Assembly (NCBI GenBank): GCA_021777285.1
Contig: JAJYDR010000016.1
Coordinates: 1 to 25,691, forward strand
Origin: Actinomycetes bacterium
GTDB lineage: Bacteria; Actinomycetota; Acidimicrobiia; Acidimicrobiales; RAAP-2
Direction: 5' to 3'
Length of the DNA: 25,691 nt
A program made the translations under genes and the position numbers. Of the stretch, positions 7,425 through 13,188 are shown piece by piece. Under the pieces are notes generated by a model. That model was given only the letters and a program-made list of their open reading frames with translations. It made no database searches and was not told the origin of the DNA. Position 1 is the stretch's first letter. Each line of letters starts with the position of its first letter.

Positions 7425-7985
7425 ATGAAGCGCCCGATTACCACGTTGTCTGCGTTGCTGCTGGCCGCCGCCCCACTGGCCGCGGTGTCGCTCACGGGCA
7501 CGAGCGCCGCAGCAGCCGTCCCGACCCACGTGGTTGAGCACATGCGGTTGATCACCGGCAAGATGGACGGCAGGCCGGGCTGGCCGAAGATCACCAACGC
7601 CTCTTGGACCGTGAACAAGGGTCAGACCGTGACCGTCCAGATCGTCAGTTTCGATGACGGCACGGCGCCGCTCATGGGCAAGTACATGCCGTACGCGAGC
7701 GTCAAGGGCACGCTCAACGGCAAGGAGCTCGTCAACGGCAAGCCGGTTGCCAACGTGTCCGACATCAACATTGCCCACACCTTCACCGTGCCCGGACTCG
7801 GCTTCAACATGCCGATCCCCGTCGCACCGACTGGCGGCCACATCGTCGTCACGGCGAGCTTCGTCGCCAAGAAGACCGGCACGTTCGTTTGGCACTGCTA
7901 CGCCCCGTGCGGCAGCGGCACCAACGGCATGGGTGGCGCGATGTCGACCATGAGCTGGATGACGGGCAAGGTCAGCGTCAAGTAG
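7425..7985 (+). CDS. Secreted cupredoxin-like protein (cupredoxin 2)
   Basis: A 186-residue protein with a Sec signal peptide (MKRPITTLSALLLAAAPLAA; cleavage near SAAAA, residue about 30) and one cupredoxin domain. Possible metal ligands are H118 (AHTFTVPG), C158, C162, M169 and M173 in HCYAPCGSGTNGMGGAM. This is the same spaced loop as cupredoxin 1, but Met replaces His at the third position. DDGTAPLMG and FNMPIPVAPTG are shared with cupredoxins 3 and 4. Lysine-rich, AAG-biased codons suggest high expression. The ATG at 7425 follows AAGGAG (7412-7417) with 7-nt spacing; the preceding 62-nt gap contains a C-rich tract. Probably a mobile periplasmic or extracellular electron carrier or copper protein; copper binding is inferred only. 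Confidence 0.82.
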   Translation: MKRPITTLSALLLAAAPLAAVSLTGTSAAAAVPTHVVEHMRLITGKMDGRPGWPKITNASWTVNKGQTVTVQIVSFDDGTAPLMGKYMPYASVKGTLNGKELVNGKPVANVSDINIAHTFTVPGLGFNMPIPVAPTGGHIVVTASFVAKKTGTFVWHCYAPCGSGTNGMGGAMSTMSWMTGKVSVK

Positions 7986-7990
7986 GGCCA

Positions 7991-8011
7991 GCTCGAACAG
8001 GGCGTTCGAGC
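7991..8011 (+). promoter_or_regulatory. Hairpin between cupredoxin genes 2 and 3
   Basis: GCTCGAAC (7991-7998) and GTTCGAGC (8004-8011) form a perfect 8-bp stem with a 5-nt loop, 5 nt after the cupredoxin 2 stop. There is no T tract. It could be a partial terminator, processing site or 3'-end stabiliser inside the operon. Confidence 0.5.
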
Positions 8012-8045
8012 GGGATTGCAGTACTCAACCAAGAGGAGATATGAG

Positions 8046-8615
8046 ATGAAGCACACAATGACCAAGGCAGCGGCCCTGGCACTCGTCATCGCACCCGTGC
8101 TGGGCGCCGGCGTCGTCAGTGGCGGCACGGCGGGCGCGTCCGCACCCAGTCACGTAACCGAGGTCATGAAGATCCTGACCACGGGCAAGTTGACGGGCAG
8201 CGGCGAGCAGCCGAAGATCACCAACTCGGCCTGGACCGTGCACAAGGGTCAGACCGTGACCATCAAGATCATCAGCTACGACGACGGCGCAGCACCGCTC
8301 ATGGGTAAGTACATGAAGTACACGTCGGTTAAGGGCACCAGCAACGGCAAGGAAGTCGCCGGCGGCAAGACCGTGGGCAACGTGTCAGACATCAATGTCT
8401 CGCACACTTTCACCATCGTCGGCCTGGGCTTTAACATGCCGATCCCGGTCGCACCGACGGGCAAGAGCATCGTGGTCACCGCAACGTTTAAGCCGACCAA
8501 GACCGGCACGTTCACCTGGAACTGCTTTGCTCCCTGCGGTACGGGCACCGTCGGCATGAACGGCGCCATGAAGACCGCCGGGTGGATGACAGGCAAGGTC
8601 AAGGTCGTTTCATGA
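8046..8615 (+). CDS. Secreted cupredoxin-like protein (cupredoxin 3)
   Basis: A 189-residue close paralogue of cupredoxin 2; long stretches align without gaps, so the two are a recent tandem duplicate. A Sec signal peptide (about 1-32, ending near GASA) precedes the domain. Candidate ligands are H120 (SHTFTI), C160, C164, M171 and M175 in NCFAPCGTGTVGMNGAM. The start is ATG 8046, after AGAGGAG with 7-nt spacing; the ATG at 8041 is in another frame. The stop overlaps the next start (ATGA), coupling it to cupredoxin 4. Expected location is outside the membrane. Function as an electron carrier is inferred from the fold and neighbours. Confidence 0.82.
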   Translation: MKHTMTKAAALALVIAPVLGAGVVSGGTAGASAPSHVTEVMKILTTGKLTGSGEQPKITNSAWTVHKGQTVTIKIISYDDGAAPLMGKYMKYTSVKGTSNGKEVAGGKTVGNVSDINVSHTFTIVGLGFNMPIPVAPTGKSIVVTATFKPTKTGTFTWNCFAPCGTGTVGMNGAMKTAGWMTGKVKVVS

Positions 8616-9352
8616 GTGACCGCCACACCACTGGCGTGAGCGACCCCGGGCGCGAAAGCGCCCGGGGACCACTCGCGCGTCTTGGCGCGGTCGACCCGCT
8701 CGACCGCCTCGGCCGTCTGAGTTGGCGTCGTCCCGCAACATTCGCCCGCAATGGTGGTGTGGTCTTCGGGTCGATCGCCGGGATCCTGGTGGGACTCGCG
8801 GTTACCGTCGCGTTGGTCGGTGGCATCGCCGCCGGCGTGACGAGACTCACCCGCTCGAACCCGCCGGCACCCATCGCCCCCCACGGCCACGTGACCGAGA
8901 CGATGAAGATCGTGACGGGGTCGCTAACCGGTGTTGGTGATCAGCCGCAGTACACGAACCCGAACTGGACCGTGCAGGTCGGTGAACGCGTCACCGTCAA
9001 GATTGTGAGCTTCGATGACGGCACCGCGCCGCTCATGGGGGCTCAGATGATGTTCGCGAAGGTCCAAGGATCGACCACCGGACAAGAGACGGTCGCGGGA
9101 CACGCGATCTCGTCGGTGTCGGACACGGAGGTCGCCCACACCTTCACGGTGCCCGGGCTGAGCTTTAACATGCCGATCCCCGCTGCGCCAACTGGCAAGT
9201 CGGTGACGGTTGTCGCGACGTTCGTCCCCACCAAGACGGGGACCTTCACGTGGCAGTGCTACGCCCCGTGCGGCGCAGGCACGAATGGCATGGGCGGCGC
9301 GATGTCGACCATGAAGTGGATGGAAGGTTCGATCAAGGTGGAAGCAGCATGA
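8612..9352 (+). CDS. Membrane-anchored cupredoxin-like protein with cytoplasmic N-terminus (cupredoxin 4)
   Basis: A 246-residue protein. About 48 mostly charged residues, rich in Arg, Asp and Gly, are followed by a transmembrane helix (about 49-77) and an external cupredoxin domain (about 92-246) close in sequence to cupredoxins 2 and 3. Candidate ligands are H176 (AHTFTVPG), C216, C220, M227 and M231 in QCYAPCGAGTNGMGGAM. The ATG at 8612 overlaps the cupredoxin 3 stop, and the stop overlaps the Fe-S gene start (both ATGA). Because it is membrane-tethered and directly coupled to the Fe-S subunit, it is the best candidate for the copper subunit of the complex (inference). A 10-bp GC hairpin with a GAAA loop lies within its early codons. 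Confidence 0.82.
   Translation: MSDRHTTGVSDPGRESARGPLARLGAVDPLDRLGRLSWRRPATFARNGGVVFGSIAGILVGLAVTVALVGGIAAGVTRLTRSNPPAPIAPHGHVTETMKIVTGSLTGVGDQPQYTNPNWTVQVGERVTVKIVSFDDGTAPLMGAQMMFAKVQGSTTGQETVAGHAISSVSDTEVAHTFTVPGLSFNMPIPAAPTGKSVTVVATFVPTKTGTFTWQCYAPCGAGTNGMGGAMSTMKWMEGSIKVEAA
8644..8667 (+). promoter_or_regulatory. Strong GAAA-loop hairpin inside the 5' end of cupredoxin gene 4
   Basis: CCCCGGGCGC (8644-8653), loop GAAA, GCGCCCGGGG (8658-8667): a perfect 10-bp all-GC stem with a GNRA tetraloop. It is 28 nt after the cupredoxin 3 stop and 32 nt after the cupredoxin 4 start. It could attenuate transcription, protect the upstream mRNA or slow ribosomes. Confidence 0.55.
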
Positions 9353-10206
9353 CCACGAAACACGACAACGAGACGGTGGCGGTCGGTGACGCGCAACACG
9401 AGGAGTTGACGGCCGCAGCCGTCACCATCGGCCGACGCGGACTCCTCCAGGCGGCGGCCCTCGGCAGCCTGGGCGTCGGGGTGCTCGGCGCGCTGACCGA
9501 GACTCTCGCTGCCGCCTCCCAACCGGCCACGACCACGCCTAGCGGGCCGGTGAAGCAGTGGTGCATGATCATCGACCTGCGCCTGTGCAACGGCTGCAAA
9601 CTTTGCACGACTGCCTGTCAGACGGCCCACTACTTGCACGAGGACCAGACGTGGATGAACGTCTACACGATGCAGAACGCCGCCGGCGAGGACTACTTCA
9701 TGCCTCGCCCGTGCCAGATGTGCGAAGACCCCGCGTGCGTGCCGGTCTGCCCGGTCGGGGCGAACTTCCGCACTCCGGAGGGCCTCACACTCGTCGATCA
9801 GAGCAAGTGCATCGGGACGCGCATCTGCATGAACGCCTGCCCGTACGACGCGCGGTACTTCAACTGGTCTGACCCGGTCCCGGCGCCCCGTCAGCCGTTC
9901 AAACAGGAGCCTGAGTGGCCCGTGCCTCAGGTGAAGGGCACCGTCGGCAAGTGCATCGAGTGTGCGGCCATGCTGCCCACCGGCCAGCTGCCCGAGTGCG
10001 TGACCAACTGCCCGATGGGCGTCATCTACTTCGGTGACCTCACTTCAGACGCTGCCGTAAACGGCATGGGCAACACGGTGAAGATCTCCACCTACCTCGC
10101 CGAGAACGACGCCGTCGTCTTCAAGGAGGAGTACGGCACTCACCCGCGCGTCTACTACATCCCCGGCCATGGCCAGGACCTGAACAACAACCCGAGCGCG
10201 TCGTGA
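9349..10206 (+). CDS. Tat-exported four-cluster iron-sulfur protein, ActB/PsrB/NrfC-like
   Basis: A 285-residue protein with a twin-arginine signal (TIGRRGLLQAAALGSLGVGV, residues 27-46), so it is folded in the cytoplasm and exported. Four ferredoxin-type motifs follow: C80/C83/C86/C90; C122/C125/C130/C134; C154/T157/C160/C164; C202/C205/C217/C221. In the third (KCIGTRICMNACP) the second Cys is Thr. As I recall, ActB-type proteins of alternative complex III have a similar CxGTRYC motif and one [3Fe-4S] cluster, so three [4Fe-4S] and one [3Fe-4S] are expected. PYDARYFNW after the third motif also resembles the NCPYKVRRFN region of that group. Role: electron wire between the membrane subunit and an external redox partner. 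No molybdopterin catalytic gene adjoins, so copper proteins are the likely partners (inference). Confidence 0.9.
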   Translation: MTTKHDNETVAVGDAQHEELTAAAVTIGRRGLLQAAALGSLGVGVLGALTETLAAASQPATTTPSGPVKQWCMIIDLRLCNGCKLCTTACQTAHYLHEDQTWMNVYTMQNAAGEDYFMPRPCQMCEDPACVPVCPVGANFRTPEGLTLVDQSKCIGTRICMNACPYDARYFNWSDPVPAPRQPFKQEPEWPVPQVKGTVGKCIECAAMLPTGQLPECVTNCPMGVIYFGDLTSDAAVNGMGNTVKISTYLAENDAVVFKEEYGTHPRVYYIPGHGQDLNNNPSAS

Positions 10207-10228
10207 CGCGGATGACTGGAGGGGACCG

Positions 10229-11635
10229 ATGACTGACGTCATCATTCCAAACGTGGGGCGCGATGAAACGGCGCCCCAGAACACCGACCTTCGAGCGGCG
10301 GCGATGCGGCCGGTGCTCGAGACGCCCCGGTGGTGGTGGCCCTCGATCGCGGTGCTGACCGTGATCGTGTTGGGCGGCATCGCGGCCTGGATCTACCAGG
10401 TCGCCAACGGCCTGGGCACGGCGGGTTATAGCGACGGTGCCTTCTGGGCGATCTACGAGGCCAACCTCGTGACCTTCATCGGCGTGAGCTACGGCGGCGC
10501 CGTGGTGTCGGCGATTCTTCGTCTGACCCACGCCGGGTGGCGTGCGCCGCTCACGAGGATCGCCGAGGCCACCGCCCTGGTCACGTTGCCCATCGGGATG
10601 GTCTTCATCATCCCGCACCTGGGCGAACCGAGCCGGATCTGGGAGCTCGTCTGGCCCCCATACTGGAACCTCACGTCGCCGATCCTCTGGGACTTCTTCG
10701 CCGTGAGCACGTACCTCCTCGCGACGATCGTCTTCTTCTACCTGCCGCTCGTCCCCGACGCCGCAATCGCCCTCGAGCGCTTCGAGGATGAGGCGCCGTC
10801 GACACGGGTGAAGGTGCGCAAGTCGCTCTACCGCGTCCTCGTCGGACGCTTCGGTGGCACGCCCTACGAGCGACGTCGTCTGAACGGTGCGATTGGACTC
10901 ATCGCCATCATGATCATCCCGATGGCTGTCTCGGTGCACTCGGTGCTGTCCTTCGCGTTCGCGTCGTCCTCGAGGGCCGGCTACATGGAGACGATCCTGC
11001 CCGTCTACTTCGTCGTGGCGGCACTGTACTCCGGCGTCGCGCTCGTCGTGCTGACGGTCGCCGCATCGAGAAAGCTCTTCCACCTCGAGGAGTTCGTCAC
11101 CCCCCGGCACTTCGTGCGCCTCGGGTTCTTGATGATCGCCTTCGGCGCGGCGTACCTGTACCTCACCTTCACCGAGTACCTCATCGATGGCTACTCGGGG
11201 ACGGTGGGCGCATCGGCCTGGGTCTACCAGATCGTCGCGGGACGCTACGCCATCCCGTTCTGGATCTACTTCGTCGCGGGGGGCATCGCGCCCCTGTTCA
11301 TCATGATGTTCCGACGGTTGCGCACGACCAGTGGTGTCGTGGTCGCCTCGTTCCTCGTGGTGGCCGCGCTCTGGATCAAGCGGCTCGTCATCGTTATCCC
11401 CCCGGCGACCGAGCCGCTTGTGAACTCGCCACTGGCCAAGGGCGGCGTGCTCGCGGGCAACTGGGGCACGTATCACTTCACGTGGGTGCCGATCTCGATC
11501 ACGATCGCCGCCACCGCGGCCATCCCGCTGCTCTTGCTCGTCGTGTTCCGCTTCGTCCCGATCCTGTCGATGGCGGAAATGGAAGAGCTCGCCGAGGGCC
11601 ACGAGGAGTTCGATTCCCAGGAGGTGGGCGCGTGA
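10229..11635 (+). CDS. NrfD/ActC-like polytopic membrane protein (quinone-reactive subunit)
   Basis: A 468-residue protein with about ten hydrophobic helices. An NrfD/PsrC/ActC-type core includes ANLVTFIGVSYGGAVVSAIL followed by WRAPLTRIAEA. FIIPHLGEPSRIW, SPILWDFF and an IPMAVSVHSVLSFAF helix follow. These features are typical of the family that binds quinol near the outer membrane face and pairs with a four-cluster Fe-S protein. The ATG at 10229 follows GGAGG (10218-10222), 22 nt after the Fe-S gene. The stop overlaps the next ATG (TGATG). Length and helix count fit ActC-like proteins better than short 8-helix NrfD. Likely role: quinol oxidation or quinone reduction coupled to the Fe-S/cupredoxin chain; proton coupling is uncertain. 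Confidence 0.88.
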   Translation: MTDVIIPNVGRDETAPQNTDLRAAAMRPVLETPRWWWPSIAVLTVIVLGGIAAWIYQVANGLGTAGYSDGAFWAIYEANLVTFIGVSYGGAVVSAILRLTHAGWRAPLTRIAEATALVTLPIGMVFIIPHLGEPSRIWELVWPPYWNLTSPILWDFFAVSTYLLATIVFFYLPLVPDAAIALERFEDEAPSTRVKVRKSLYRVLVGRFGGTPYERRRLNGAIGLIAIMIIPMAVSVHSVLSFAFASSSRAGYMETILPVYFVVAALYSGVALVVLTVAASRKLFHLEEFVTPRHFVRLGFLMIAFGAAYLYLTFTEYLIDGYSGTVGASAWVYQIVAGRYAIPFWIYFVAGGIAPLFIMMFRRLRTTSGVVVASFLVVAALWIKRLVIVIPPATEPLVNSPLAKGGVLAGNWGTYHFTWVPISITIAATAAIPLLLLVVFRFVPILSMAEMEELAEGHEEFDSQEVGA

Positions 11636-12204
11636 TGTCCGTAGCCAAATTCTCTCGTCGCGCGACGCGCGCACTCGCGGGGCTGAGTGGCGTGGTGCTG
11701 CTCAGCGTTGCTGCGGCCGCCCTTCCGGCAGCGGCCTCCACCGGCGCGACGCTCGCCCTGACGTCGGGCAGTCCCGCGTCCCACCGCGGTGTCGAGCTGA
11801 CGGCCCAGGTCGCCAGCGCGGCCGCGGCGCCGATGGCGGACACGACGGTCAACTTCTACGTGCACGTCGAGGAGTTCGCCGGTGCCCCGCTGCTGCAGAT
11901 CGGCACGGCGACGACCGACGCCGCCGGGGTCGCCACGATCACGTATCAGCCGACGTGGGCTGGCACGCAGAACTTCGCGGCGTCGGCGGTCGACGGTTCC
12001 GGTGCGGTACTTGCGACGACGTCGCTGACGGTTCAGGCGGCACGCACTGACCCCTTCGCGGGCGCGGTGGAGAGTCTGCGACCTGATGGGCTCATCGGCC
12101 GATGGACGGTGCTCGTGCTGCTCATGTTGGTGATCGGCGTGTGGCTGACGCTCATCTCGTTGGTCGTGCGTGTCCAGCAGGGGCCGGTGAAGACGGCTCG
12201 CTGA
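11635..12204 (+). CDS. Signal peptide + Ig-like domain + C-terminal membrane anchor protein
   Basis: A 189-residue protein. A Sec signal (about 1-35, ending PAAAS) precedes an Ig-like/Big-type beta domain (about 37-136), with TLALTSGSPASHRGVELTAQV, GTATTDAAGVATITYQP and LTVQAA typical of such folds. A C-terminal transmembrane helix (about 157-179) and a short basic tail (VRVQQGPVKTAR) end it. No metal-binding motif is visible. It is the last gene of the cupredoxin/Fe-S operon, coupled to the NrfD-like gene by TGATG (a GTG at 11632 is also possible, 7 nt after AGGAGG). It may be a docking or structural subunit holding copper proteins near the complex (inference). No close relative recognised. 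Confidence 0.72.
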   Translation: MSVAKFSRRATRALAGLSGVVLLSVAAAALPAAASTGATLALTSGSPASHRGVELTAQVASAAAAPMADTTVNFYVHVEEFAGAPLLQIGTATTDAAGVATITYQPTWAGTQNFAASAVDGSGAVLATTSLTVQAARTDPFAGAVESLRPDGLIGRWTVLVLLMLVIGVWLTLISLVVRVQQGPVKTAR

Positions 12205-12241
12205 CCGAGCCCGCGCACCGAGTGCGCGTAGGAACGCAGGA

Positions 12242-12289
12242 CATGGCGCGCTCGGGTCCCGACCTCAGTCGGGTCCCGAGCGCGCCATG
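12242..12289. terminator. Large palindrome closing the operon, probable terminator
   Basis: CATGGCGCGCTCGGG (12242-12256) pairs perfectly with 12275-12289. After one T-T mismatch, CCCGAC (12258-12263) pairs with GTCGGG (12268-12273) around loop CTCA. The result is about 21 bp of nearly continuous stem without a T tract. It lies 38 nt after the Ig-like gene and 21 nt before the ABC gene start. Confidence 0.6.
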
Positions 12290-12297
12290 GCGTCCGA

Positions 12298-12303
12298 TAG
12301 ATT
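12298..12303 (+). promoter_or_regulatory. Candidate -10 box for a leaderless ABC ATPase mRNA
   Basis: TAGATT is followed by 6 nt and then the GTG start at 12310. No Shine-Dalgarno sequence is present. The spacing puts the transcription start at the start codon. No clear -35 is seen because the palindrome occupies that position. Confidence 0.5.
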
Positions 12304-12309
12304 GCAGTC

Positions 12310-13188
12310 GTGTCCGGTCACGCCCTCGAGGCGGTTCGCCTCTCCAAGCACTTCGGACCGACCAAGGCCGTCGATGGGTTGAGTCTCGCGGTCGACGCCG
12401 GGGAGGTGGTCGGGTTTCTCGGCCCCAACGGTGCCGGCAAGACCACCACCCTGCGACTGCTGCTTGGGCTCTTGCACCCGACCTCGGGCACCGCGTCCAT
12501 CCTCGGCCACCGTGCCGGCTCGGCGCAGGCTCGCCGGGCCGTCGCGTACGTGCCGGGCGAGGTGGCGCTCTGGCCCCAGCTCACGGGGCTCGAGGTCATC
12601 ACGCTGCTGGGCTCTCTGCACGGCGAGGTCGACGAGTCCTACCGCGACGACCTGATCGCGCGTTTCGAGCTCGACCCCGCCAAGCGGATACGGGCGTACT
12701 CGAAGGGGAATCGTCAGAAGGTGGCCCTGATCAGTGCCTTTGCGACTCGCGCGCCGGTGCTGCTGCTCGATGAGCCGACCGCGGGACTCGACCCGCTGAT
12801 GGAGCGGGTCTTTCGCGACTGCGTGCTGGGGGCCCAAGCGCGGGGTCAGGCGGTGCTGCTCAGCTCGCACATCTTGGCCGAGGTGCAGCACCTCTGTGAG
12901 CGCGTCGCGATGATCCGCGATGGCCGCCTCGTCACCGTATCGGCGATCGACGAGCTCCGTGACGTCGTCGGCGTGGAGATTGACGTGGCCGGCGAGTTCG
13001 ACGACCTGGAATCGGTCCCGGGTGTGAGCGTCGTGTCGCGCGAGGGCGACGAGGTCCGAGTCCGAGTGGTCGGGCCCCTCGAGCCGCTGCTCGTCGTGCT
13101 TGGTCGGGGCACGATCACGTCGATGCGCACCCACGAGTCAAGCCTTGAGGAGATCTTCCTCTCGTACTACGACGAGTCGCGCGGGTAG
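12310..13188 (+). CDS. ABC-2 type exporter, ATP-binding subunit
   Basis: A 292-residue ATPase: Walker A GPNGAGKTT (38-46), Q-loop region around VPGEVALWPQLTG, signature YSKGNRQKV (130-138, the noncanonical form common in ABC-2 exporters), Walker B LLLDEP (151-156), D-loop GLD and switch H187 (SSHI). The C-terminal third (about 205-292) is the accessory domain found in drug-exporter ATPases, ending SLEEIFLSYY. The stop directly abuts the ATG of the permease gene with no gap. Together they probably export a hydrophobic compound or antibiotic; the substrate is unknown. The GTG start lacks a ribosome binding site and is probably leaderless. Confidence 0.93.
   Translation: MSGHALEAVRLSKHFGPTKAVDGLSLAVDAGEVVGFLGPNGAGKTTTLRLLLGLLHPTSGTASILGHRAGSAQARRAVAYVPGEVALWPQLTGLEVITLLGSLHGEVDESYRDDLIARFELDPAKRIRAYSKGNRQKVALISAFATRAPVLLLDEPTAGLDPLMERVFRDCVLGAQARGQAVLLSSHILAEVQHLCERVAMIRDGRLVTVSAIDELRDVVGVEIDVAGEFDDLESVPGVSVVSREGDEVRVRVVGPLEPLLVVLGRGTITSMRTHESSLEEIFLSYYDESRG

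Noticed and set aside
10121..11674. 517-residue open frame on the minus strand over the NrfD-like gene
   Set aside because: Composition is almost entirely D, R, E, H, G and Q, typical of the antisense frame of a GC-rich membrane gene. The plus strand has a clear NrfD/ActC-like protein with a ribosome binding site.
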